Of a stretch of DNA of 64,000 bases, positions 11,449 through 24,300 are shown one piece after another; the stretch's first letter is position 1, and each line of letters opens with the position of its first letter. The DNA lies in assembly GCA_905250125.1 (NCBI GenBank), contig CAJNOL010000638.1:31842-95841 (forward strand). Reading direction: 5' to 3'. A program made the position numbers and the translations under genes. The notes beneath the pieces are model-generated. The model did not search any database, was not told where the DNA came from, and saw nothing but the letters and a program-made list of their open reading frames with translations. This DNA comes from Rotaria sordida. Its lineage: Eukaryota; Rotifera; Eurotatoria; Philodinida; Philodinidae.

Positions 11449-14400
11449 TTAATTTTCATCACCTTCATCACTATTTGAACCAATATCATCATTTTCCTAA
11501 AATTAATCATTTTAAAATAAAACAATTTGTTTTTTTTTGTTTGTTTCTATTACTTTATCCGAACATAATTCGTAAGCTTTTTCTAATACAGATTTAGCAC
11601 TTGGTGTTCGTTCAAGAAAATATCCTTGGGATATATCATTACTTGCAGTTTGTCCTTGAGATTGATAATAAGAATAATTTGATGGAATGTGATTTTGTCG
11701 CTATGTTAAAAAAAAAATAATAATAAACATCTAATTTTTAAAAATTTTATTTTACTTCAAGTTGATCACGTAACCAACGAACAGCATGTATCCAACGTTG
11801 TTTTATATCTTGATCAGTTTGTAATAGATTATATGCTTTTATACAACTAAAATTATTCATATGTGTATATAGAATTAGAAAAAAATTAATTTTATTTATA
11901 CTTTGTAAATAATTGACAAAGTATTTTAATAAATTGATAAGCTCGTTTTTCATTAGATGATTTCATTTTTAAAAATATATCAAATATATTTAGACAAATG
12001 TTATTATTATTATTATTATTTAATGTTGTCGATGGTGGTGGTGATGATGATGATGAATTTTCATTAATTATTATTTTATTTTCATCGAATATTGGAATGC
12101 CTTTTAATGTATATAATATTCGAACTTCTTGCCAAGAATCTTCAATTGTAAGCACCAAATATAATATATCAAGATAAGGACGTAAATCATTTGCATAAAC
12201 TTTTGAAAGCTAAAATTAATAGACATTATATTTAATCAAACTATCGGATTGGAACGTGAGTGAAAAGAAGGTTAATACCAATAGTCACACCCCTCTGGAA
12301 GGATTCACATCTCTCTCTCTAATAGTGATACTAAAAATTTTCTTCATTAAATTCTAGTTTAATTATATTGTTTTTCTTTATTTATTCTATTGTAAACTTA
12401 CTGATCCAATAATTTCATGAAGTACAATCCATGTAACATCAGGATTTTCCCAAATAAGAAATCGAAGAAGATTACATAAATCATCCGATGAACTAGCATC
12501 TTCGATAATTTTTTTTAAAAAATTCTCTTGTTTATAAATAATATTAATCATATCTTCAGGTATTGAACATATTGAACTATTATCATATGCATAATATGGA
12601 TTAGACAAAAGTTCATTATTAGACTAAATTAAGATAAAATTTTTTTTCTTGTTTTTTGTTTGAATGTGTTTGTCTTACTTGTTTTGTTTTACATAACATT
12701 GAAACATCAAAACATCGAATTAATGTTGCAAGTATTATTGAAAGTTTTGATGGTTCAATACAACGTGGTATTGATGATAATGTTGTATCATCATATGCCA
12801 TAGTAGCAAAAATTGTTGGAATATTTAACTGAATTAATTTTTCACACTTGAAATTTAGAAAAAAAGAAATTTTTTGATATTTGTTTTTTTTTTTTGCTTC
12901 TTTCGAAAACTTACTTCATAACGACCATGTTGTAAATAAAGAATAAAAAATTGAAAATATTGTACTAATGGTTTAACACTATCTAGCATTTCTTTTTTAA
13001 GTAAACGTACAACATTTATAATAATAGTGTCTTCAATCAGTATTTGATCTATAGAAACAAAGAATTGAAATAAAATTTTGTTTTTGGTTTTTTAATAAAA
13101 ATAAATACCTGTTGATCGATTCGAATCTTCATCATCTTGTCGAGAACTTCGAGCAAGAGCTACAAGTATTCGACTAAATCCACCACGAACCTATTTGATG
13201 TTTTTTTGTTTTTTATTAAAAAAAGATTATGTTTTTTTTTTGTTTTTCTTACTTCAGGTGATGTACAATCAATTAAATATTCTTGAAAACGATTTGGATG
13301 TTTAACTAAAAGTTCATCTGCTAAATAATATCGAGCTTTACGTGAGAGTCGTAAACAATGAGATATCGATTCAGTCCAATCATTTGTTGGACCACTAAAA
13401 GAAAAACAATATAGTTGTTTAATTGAGTTGTTAAAAGCAAAAATTAAGTTTAAAAAAAAAACATCACAAAAAGTCTATGAAAAATGGAAATATATCGATA
13501 ACATCAAGTCTTGATAGTAAGGAACTGCGGATCCACACCAGAGGTTTTTTATCAATATCTGACACCATTTGTCTACATAAACAAGTAATGGATCAAGGTT
13601 TTAGCTACTTATTCGCTACTCTCAGAGAAAAAATAAAACGTTAGACCTGACTCCGAACTCAGACCGGACCTAGAAGGATCCGCAGCTCCCTACTCGATAG
13701 TCTCAACATTTATCTGAAATAGTTTTATGATTTTATTTGTCATATAGTTAGCAACCCATATCGTAAATACCGGACAGTTTTTAGCGGTGAACCGCGGTAA
13801 ATTGCAGTAACGGGAGCCGGTAATCGGATTGGTAAAGCTGCAGTTTTTTCCGAGCATTTTTATGACATGGGAAGATACAAGAAAAAAACATTTAAAATAG
13901 AAAAATCGATGATTTGGAACAACTAAATGTCAATGATCAGCTGCGAACCGGTTCATTTTAACGGTAAACCGCGGATAATCGCCGGTTTTCATCACATGGG
14001 AAACACATTATGCATGCTTTTTTATGAAAAATATTATTTCATTATTGAGAAAATTGATTTTTTTCAAAATGTCGGTTTGTATTCAAAGATTTTGACTATC
14101 AAACCTTCAATTTCGAATATCATATTCAGAAGAAAAATCTGTATTGAATAGTATATTCAATACTTAAATTCGATCTTGGTGAAAGCACACGTCAGATTAT
14201 TTAAAAGTAGTAGTGCGGCAATATAAGAACCGAGAGGTAATTATAAGATTTTGACCAAACAATATGGCACCTTTAGGTTTGTAAACGAAGACTTCCTCTG
14301 TTAGATATTTTCAAGTTTTATTGCGTACCGTAGAGCTATTGATATCTTTACGGTACGCAATAGAACTTGAAGAGAAAGTCTTCCTTTACAAGTCTACATA

Positions 14401-15373
14401 TGTCCTGTTGTATGGTAAAAAACCACCACGGAACTTAATGAAAACTTGTTTTAAGATACAGATTTTTCTACTGAGTCTGAAAATGATATTCGGAACTGAA
14501 GTTTTCATAGTCAAAATTTTTGAATACAAACCTGACATTTTGAAAAAATCGATTTTCTCAAAAATATCGAGACTTGATACTTTAGGCGTAGTTCAATTTT
14601 CTTAAGCTTTTCTGATTGTTTAATCTAATATTTGCTATGAAAACTTTGCCTCGATGATAGAGTCCATCAGGTTCAAAATTTCCAGATTTGAATTCGGTAG
14701 GCTCCACCTGCAATCATGAGAAAAACTTTTTTTTGCTCAAATTTTGAATTTTCGACTCCTTACAAAGCACTGAAATAATAAGAATTATATGAAGGTTCAA
14801 TGAACTCTTTCTATCAGCATGAGACTCCAATGGAATACTGCCATGAAAATGCCTACTAACACTAGTAGACTGTAGTTAATAGAACTTTTGCATAACTTTC
14901 TAATTCATTTAGTTCATGACTTTATTTTATACTCAAATAATACTTGATTTTCATAGTGATCTTTTAGTGTGTATGAATGAAAATACAAAGATTTTCATGT
15001 TATTTTAACAAAAAACTAATTGAATATTTTGAATACAAACCGAAGTGCTTTTTTTGTATGCCATCCAATTGAAAAAATAAATTTTGTTGCTATTTGAATA
15101 CTAATCAATGCTAATTCTTCAATTGTCTATAAAAAACGAAAAAATTTTGAAATATATATTTTTTTCTTTTTGAAATTACATTTGTTAAAGAATCTTTATC
15201 TTCATGCTGTGTTTGTGGAATAATATTAACTAAATACTGTACATTATTTTGTATAAGTTTTTTAATAAATATGAAATATTCAGCACTGAATAATAATCGA
15301 TTATGAAGAAATTTTATATTTTGTTTTCGAACACTACGTTGTACTGATAATGGCATACGTTGAGTTTGATCAT
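11449..15373 (-). CDS. USP9X: USP9X-like gene, exons 31-41: C-terminal region (residues 1972-2511)
   Basis: Exons 15180-15373, 15041-15126, 13253-13394, 13109-13190, 12915-13048, 12679-12846, 12402-12623, 11902-12209, 11756-11846, 11554-11700 and 11449-11496 (stop 11449-11451). Conserved features: [10 protein letters not shown] and FLHNR in exon 31, LIRCFDVS in exon 36, [10 protein letters not shown] in exon 37, TIEDSWQ and EKRAYQ in exon 38, and [18 protein letters not shown] in exon 40. Exon 38 carries Ser, Pro and Asn homopolymer runs made by TCA, CCA and AAT repeats. The last 15 residues are acidic, with a Glu/Asp-rich end as in relatives. The 1646-bp intron between exons 32 and 33 holds nested repeats. 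Confidence 0.9.
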
Positions 15374-18300
15374 CTTTGAAGAAAAAAAAAGAAATATATA
15401 TATATGTATATGTAAAAATAAATAAATCAAATAGATTTATATTTAATATACATAATTGTAATTGTGCTAAATCTTTTTCAAGATTATCTACTGGATTTGA
15501 AGAATCAATAGATATCTTTTCATAAAATAATATATATGCATTCCACCAACGTCGTTGTCTATTTGAAAATAAAAATTATATTAATAGAAAATAAAATAAA
15601 ATAAAATAAAATAAAATAAAATAAATACCGTTTCATAGGTGGTTGATCAAATGAAGATGTTGGATTATCTCCGCCAAAACATTGTGATCGAAGTTCTTCA
15701 TCATCATCCATTTTACATTCCGTTACATCTATATCATCAAATTTATACCAATGAGAAGAATTTGATTCATTTCTATAATATGTATATAAAGAAAAGTATT
15801 TATAGATAAAAAAAAAACATCAATTTATGAAATTTACTTATGTTGTATAAATGAATAATAATGACCACCATTAGCTTGACCCATATGTACAATAATACCC
15901 ACAAGTTTATAACAAGTACCATCATTACTATTAGAATTTGTCGAAGTTTGATCATCATTTGTATTCTCATCAATCACAGAAGTACCTAAAAAGATTCAAT
16001 TTTTAGAGAAAATTTTCCATACAATGTGAAGTAAATTTATAGGCATATAAGAAAACTAAAACCGACATAAAATTTTTGAATTAAGATGTTTAAATCAGTT
16101 TGGAACTTAGATTTTGGTCTCTTTCATCAACAAAACTTTACCTTCAGCTTTAGCAAGACCTTGAACTGTAAATGGTTCCATATCCAATTCTCTTGGAAAT
16201 TCAAAATAATCATTAAATTTAATTGGTGTTTCGCGTTCCCAATCATAATCAAATCGTTTAAGTTGAATAGCAAGAACAGTTGGTAATTTTTTAAAACATG
16301 TTCGTTTTATTGTATCAACCTACAAAAAACACAAAAAAAATATTCAAACAAAATCAAAATCTCAAACACTTCTCATCTTATTTACCTTTTTATTACATTT
16401 TTCACAATGATATGCATTAGGTCCATCAAGTAATTCTCCGATCACATATTGTTCAAGAGATTCTTTTAAATTTTGACTATGACGAATATCAACACTTATT
16501 AATGTAAAATCTTCTTCACGTGAATATCTAAAACAAAAAACAAATAATATGTTTGTATGTTTTTTTTTTAAATAGAAGAAAATATATATATATATATACC
16601 GATGTGGACAATCTTTACAAATTTTTTGATCAGCAAATTTTCCACCTAAAACTTTCGAACATATTTGTGGTAAATTTAGCGTTTTTAATGCTTCATCAAG
16701 GCTATCAACAACAGTATTTAAAAATTCTACAGCATCTTGTTGATCACGTAAATTTACTGGTTCACCAGCAAATCTAAGATTAAAAAAATAAAATAGAATA
16801 AAATTTATTTTGATTTATATATATATATATTACTTAAATATTTTCCAAAATCCTTTTGGAATATAATATTGTAATTTTGATTCTAATAAATGTCCAAACA
16901 TTCTTTGAATTTGACGAAATATTTGAATATTATATTCGTTTCGATCATTTTTAGAATCTTTTGTTGGTGATACAGTTGTTTTATTATCTTTCATACATGA
17001 TTTTATATCAGAAAATGTATCAAACTAAATAAAAAGGAAAGTTTTTTTTTTATTTATCTTTGAAAAATTTTAAATTACTGTATCACGACGTAAATCATCA
17101 TCATCTAATTCATCATCACCATATTCCGATGGAATTTTAACAGATAATAACGCTGTACGTAATGGACGAATCATAAATAATTGTTGTAAAACAGAATTCA
17201 TATAACATGTTGCTCCAGCATTTTTTAAACCAACAAAACCTTCATTTGATCGTGGACCAATTGGTAAAGAAAAATCCCATTCAGTTAAATTCGAATCCGG
17301 AGCTAGAATGTTAAAAATAAACATCATCCGTGTCTTTTGTTTTTGAGTCGATTAACTCCTAGTTTCAAGTTTATATTTATCCAGTTACAAGTCTTGATAG
17401 AGTCATGGAAGTCTCCGGAGTTAATTAATCGCTGTTGAATCGATAGCATATGCAGGGTGTAAACCCTAATGGGCTATGAATACCCGAAAAAAAAACAACA
17501 GTGCGGATCCATAGCGTAGTGCTATCGATGTATTGTATCTTTCAATACAGTGCCGTGTCCCTCCCTCAGGAAAACTGATGTTCGAATTTCGATTTGAAAC
17601 TTTGTGAGAGTATATATGATCGATTTAAAAAAAAACAACGTGCTTTTATCATGATTGTATCTTGGGATAGGAGAACACTGAAAAAAATATAAAAAGAAAA
17701 AGAAAATTTCATTTATTTAGTGCGCTGAAAATATTCTCGAAATGCTTTCAAATAAAAAAAGCTAACGATCCATCTTGTTGTTGTTATTTTCTCACAATTC
17801 CTACGATGCTTCATCAATAGTATACATGTATAGAAAACTACAAAATTTCACCCGAAAACAACATGTTGCTTTTGAGATATCGAATAGCATTTATAAATTT
17901 TACGGTGGTAGTTTTTGACCAAACAACAAGATTATATGTAGACCTGTAAACAAAGACTTCTTCTGTTAGATAATATAGATATTTTCGAGTTCTAATGGAT
18001 ACTCTAAAGATATCAACAGATGCCGCTAACTTCGCTGTGTTTTACCATGGTTACGGTAAAGGTGGTGCCACCTTCGCTGTGTTTTGTCACGGTTATAGCA
18101 AAAGTGGCGCCATCTCTGAGGTATGCAGTAGAATTTGATAATATCTATATCATCTAATAGAGAAAGTCTTCCTTTACAAACCTACATAATTGCTTTTAAG
18201 ATATTCAATATCTCAAGAAGAACATATGCCTTTAGTTTGAAAGAAAATTTCATAGCCTCAATGATTGAGATCAGGACTAAAACTGATACAGAAGTCTATT

Positions 18301-21300
18301 TATTTCATATCTTAGACATGAATGATTATATGTAAAAAAGAATAATTCGAGAACTTGTTGAATATCTAATACAAATCCATCAATAAGAATGTTTGTATTC
18401 TCTTTCTCGTAGAGAAGAGTCTAGCAAGAATAAATTGTTTGCTTGCTTCTATGTCCGCACTTCACTGATTGATCCAAGAATAATATGAAAACAAAAGGGA
18501 TTATTTTCCATAAAACTTGAGAAAAAGGTAATCGAGAGTGGAGAGTTCAAATCAGAGATTAGTTTTAATAAATTATTAACTGATTATTAATTATTAAGAT
18601 TTTCTAAAAAACTTGACCAAAGGTAATTGATGGTGGGGTATTAGAATCCAAGGTCAGTTTCTATTAATTAAGTCTCACAAGTTAGATCTTCCACTGTTCA
18701 GAAATTTGAACTCAAATGTCTAGATGAACTTGACAGAAAAACACAGCGAGAATATGCTCATTTCACTTTTTGAAATGATATGCATAAATAATTTGCTGAG
18801 AATTCAAAAAAAGTATTTCTACGAGAAAGAGCTGAGTGTGACTTATCTTCTTACCTGAATAAAATAGATCTGTAATATATTTATCAATTAATTTTAAATT
18901 TTCAATACAATTTGTTCCTAATATAACTAATAAATCAAAAGCAGCTGATATTGTTATTTGTGTTTGACAAATTGATGTTGATGGTTCTTTAAGTTCATTA
19001 TCTTCATTATTATTTGAAATTTGATTTTGTTGTTTCATTGAACGAAATTGATAAAGTAATGTTGATGCTGGAAAAAGAAATTGTTCAATAATTTGTTGAA
19101 TTAATAATTGTTCAATTCCATAGAAACGTTTACGTTCACTTATTTGAAATTGTAATAAATCTCGTGCTAAATTTAAATGACCACGAAGTAAATAATCTTC
19201 AATAGGTAATTGAAGATTTTTTAACCATAATATTTCATCATGTAATTGTTGTTCAATATTTAATGGTAAAATTTGATTTTGATATGCAAATGTTAATAAA
19301 CGACATAATAAGAAAAAAAAATCGGATGAATATGATGAATAAATTTTTAAATTATTTGAATATTTATTAAATATTTGAAATTGTTTATCAATAAGATATT
19401 TTAATAAATTTTCTGTTTGTCCTTGTGAACAACGTGTTGTTAATATTAAAATTTGTTCTGATGCTATATGACGTATACTTGGATAATTACAATAAAGTAT
19501 AAGATCAATAAAAAAATATTCAAAAAAATTTTCTTTTAATAATTGTTCAACACTTGATGGTACTAATGCTATTGATATACATAATAATTCTAAACATTCA
19601 CGACAAGCTAATTGACTTTCAGCATCTTCTTCAGTATAATCATTTATAAAAAATTGATCATTTAGATGGACCTAAAATATTATAAGGAAATTATTCATGA
19701 AAGATCTCTTTAGATTATTACTATACTGTACACCTAATTCTTTGTACTGTTCGGCTATAATAGAAAAGATTCAATAAACTAAATTCTTTCGGTCTGCATC
19801 GGAGTCAACTAAATGTCTCACTAATAAATTGTGTTTAATAGAAGACGTTTTTTATTCTTTGATAATCAATATACAAAATGATATGTGCTTGAAATTCGAT
19901 TGGTAGAGCTCTTCAAGACCTATCCCTATGAGAAGAAGCCGAAATCAAATTAAACTTCGACTTTTCCTCACATTCGTAAAGTCCTGAGGTGAGACATGAA
20001 TTGAGCATGTACACAGTATACAATGATTTGCAAAAAAAAAACTTAGAACAAACTGACAGCATAAATACATTTTATATTTTTCTAGATTCTCTTGAACCTT
20101 TATTTTGCTGTTATTGTAGATTTATACTTATCAGATTTGATTAATTTCTATTTCGTCGTTCTTTAATTATAACTTGACATTGGGTAAAGACAAATAGTCT
20201 AAAATCATATTATATTCCTGTATTACATTATTGAAACATAGGAATTCATTCTCCCAGAAAAATCCACCGAGATATGAAGATACCATTGTCTACCATTAGT
20301 TATCAATTGAAAAAGTTCTCGAACTCAAGATTTTCTACAACATCGAGTAGGCAATGGTCAACTACGTAAGATTGCTGACAAAGGCAGCCGAACATTAGGT
20401 CAATTTATTAGATGAAATAATCGAGTCACGTTGCATAAATTGATTGAAAAGTTCTGTAATCAATGTAAATTAACTATTTCCATCAGCACAATCTCACATC
20501 ATTTAAATACTCCAATGCTCAAACAAGAACATAAAGAATATCGAGTTGAATAAGTCAAACAACATTTAAATAACAATTGAAAATCTACAGTATCTACCAA
20601 TGAGAGTTCATTTCAATTGTTTAGAAATACAATTCGTCGGTAATCAAAAAATTCAAAAGAAGAAAAAAAACAAGAATTTCGAAGAATCGACAAAAAGTTC
20701 ACGTTTGAAATTTCATCAGTTATCACGGAGTAGTTGGTTTTCATTCATTTCAAAATATTATGTACAGTGATTATTGCATCGAAATATTAGAAAACAACTT
20801 GATTCCCAATGCTAAACGACAATTTAATAATAAAGAACAAGGTAACGACAACGGAAACTGACAGATGGTTGGCTGCCAATGTTTCACTTATTATGAATTA
20901 GTCATCCAATAGTCCAGATTTCAATCCGATTGAAAATATGCGAAACATCGGATTGAATAAAGAAAAACCAATAAATGTTAATGAATTGAAAATTTTTATC
21001 GATGAAGAATGGAAAAATATTGAAAACGATGTTATAGCATGAAAAACAAATGCCTCTTTGTTATATTAGTTAAAAGAAGAACTGAATCAAATATTGAACT
21101 ACATATTATCAAATTGTATATTACTATGAATTAAATAAAGAAACATTTTTTTGAAAATAGGCTAAAGATTTATTCAAAGTTTTTTTGCAAGCAATTGTAT
21201 CAGTTTGAACCATGAATATCAAAGAATAAAACTTGCAGTGGTAAAGAGTTCTACCAGACCCTAGAAATAATTCTGTTGCAGATCTTTAGCTTCGACCCGA

Positions 21301-24300
21301 CGGTAGAACCTATCGGGTTCAAAAATTTCTGGACCTGACCTCGATGGATTTTCTAATTGAGTCCAAGGCTATCCGAAAAAAGATTTCCTTTTCCTCAAAA
21401 CTAATCCCATTTTGAAGTGGATTAAGCTCTACGAAAATCTTTTAGATAGAATGAAAATACATGCTAATATAATATTTTAAATGTATTACAAAAAAAAATA
21501 AAGAAAAACTTACATTTTCTTGTTTAAATGTTTGATGAATTAAATGAAAATCATTTTTTAAATTAACATCAAATGATATTTGTTTATTATTTGATGCTAA
21601 ACACCAAATAAGACGTATAAAATCAATAATATGATTATATTGTAAAAATGAATTTTTTGGTATTGGATAATCATTCATATGTTGTGATAATAAAATTGCA
21701 ATTTTTTTTTCAATTGACATTGTTGCATGATGTTCACCAAAAAATATAGTTGATATTGGCATTAAACTAATTATCTGATCTAATGAATCATTAAAATTTG
21801 ATGAATTTGATATTTTTAATTGATAATATCCAAGTATAACAAGAAAATGTTTTAACATATAAAATATAATAAGATATATTGATTTACGTGTTTTTATATC
21901 ACATTGTTCAGTAAATTGTTTTTGTGTTAAAATATTTAATAAACATATTAAACCACCAGCATTAAGAAATCTTACATATAAAGCTTCAATTTCATTTATT
22001 TCATTTGTTGTTGGTAAAGCTGGTACTAATTTAATAAATGTTGTTTTTAAATTATATAACATTTGTGTTGGTGATGCATGAAAATAAAAATTTTTTAAAC
22101 GTATAAAACATTCATCAGAATTTGATCTTGATGATGATGATGTTAAACAATTAATGAGTGCTGTTTTTATATGATTATCAACAGGAACTAAATCAAGAAT
22201 TTGACGTGATATATCACGTAGATGAATATTATTTTCTTTACAACCGATATCAGATATTTCAATAAGAAATTGATAATATTCATGTTTTTGAGAAAATATC
22301 TAAATAGGACAAAAAAAAAAAATTTGTTTGTTTTTTTTTTGGATTAATTAAGAAATTTTGTTTTGAAAATTACCACAGATGGTAATGCATTTTCAGCATT
22401 TAAATCAATTGAATCTAATATACGATTATGATGTGTTGATGATGATGATGATGATATATTATTATTCATTTCAGATTCTGATGAACTACTTTCATCACTT
22501 GAAACAATTTGATTTGTTTGTTGAACCCAACGAACTGTTATTGTCTAAAAGAGAATTCAAGAATTTAATTAAGAAAGGATTTATTTTTTGTTTTTATTTA
22601 CTTACAATTCTCTCTCGACCATCGGTTTGTGCTAATGTTTTATTATCATCTTCTGGATAAATTAATTCATTATTTCGATATAATTCAAGAATACCATAAT
22701 TTGTTTTATATCTAAACAAAAAAAAACAATTTAGTTTGTCAACACAAATTCTTTAGGATTACAATGTAGAATTCTCACATGTATTCTTTAGCATTATTAT
22801 ACTCATAAGATGTTATTCATATACAATCTATCAACAACATCTGTCATACTCGGCGGTCGAGGAAGTATTTAAAGTCTTCTAAAATCTTTTGAATCAGATT
22901 CGAGAAAGCTATTTCTCAGCTATTGTAAGAATAAAACATACCGATGTTCGGGTGGATCCAGGATAATCCCACATTTTGTCTTAACAAAAGAGGGGAAAAC
23001 TCATGCTGAAATTTGATTGGTTCAGTGCTTATTCTATTGACCAATCAGATTCGAGGAAGCTATTGTAAGGGCAAAACGTAGGATTATCCTGGACCCACCC
23101 GAACATCGATATGTTTTATTCTTACAATAGCTGAGAAGCAGCCTGCTCGAACCTGGTTGGTCGATACTTGGGATGTAGAGATCACGCTTCTATAAGGACT
23201 CCCAAGGTTGAACTAAACAGCCATAATGAACACAAGCGAAAACGGGTTTACTCTTATGAGTAACTCACATATTTATACGATCATTAGATAATGTGAGTTT
23301 CACAAAAAGAAAAAAGAAATAATAAATACCGTGTATGAATCATTCGTCGAATATGTCCCCATGTTTCATTTAAATGTGATGAATGTTCAAAATCTTCTGA
23401 TTGTCGATTTTGTCCAGTATTTAAACGAATAATTAATGTTACTGATCGACCACGAAATGCTCTTTAAAAAAAAAAAAGATCATTAAATTTGATTTTGTTT
23501 TTTTTCGTATTTTTACCTTGACATAGGTAAAATACTTCTATCTTTATGATAAGAATAATCACATTCAGCTAAATATTCTCTTAATACAATTAATATACGT
23601 ATTAATGTATTAAGTTTATGTTGATGTGCTGTTTGATTTGTTTTTGCTTTAATTATATCATAAACCTGATGTAAACGTTTAAAACATTCTTGTAAAAATG
23701 TTTGATGTATACGTTTAATATCATTTTTTAATGATGGACTTATATTTGTATAAATTTCTTTAATTAATTGTATACCACGATTAGCAACATTATCTGTACT
23801 ATTTAATATTAATTTCCATAAATATTCAATACCAGTAAGATCTTCATCATTTATTAAACGAATTGAACGACGTTTATGAATAAGTTTATTTGATTGTGCA
23901 TTAACAGATTTAAAAAAACGATCGAAACAACTATAAACAAAAAAAGAAAGGAATTTACATGAAACAATTTCTTAGTCTCGATTTTGCAATTAAGTATTTT
24001 TAAATTTTATGGCAAAATCATAACATTTGAGAAATTTTTGATAATTTAAGTATTCTTTTGCCAAAGTCAGAACCTTTAGTTTCTTTACTTTTTAGGCTTC
24101 TTCTATATTGCATATGCTTCTAAGTATCCTCTATTGGTTGAAGATTTTTTTGTAAAAGAATGTACAAAAAACATTGAACGTTAAGACAAACTCCATTTTA
24201 TTAGATTTATAAATTAAATCATAATTAATGCTGATAGAAAATCGATCTAACTTCAAACTTAATGAATTTCACTGTTAGGCATAATATTCACATTCGTCTT

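Noticed and set aside
16086..16777. Plus-strand open frames over 16086-16286 and 16553-16777
   Set aside because: They are antisense shadows of USP9X catalytic exons.
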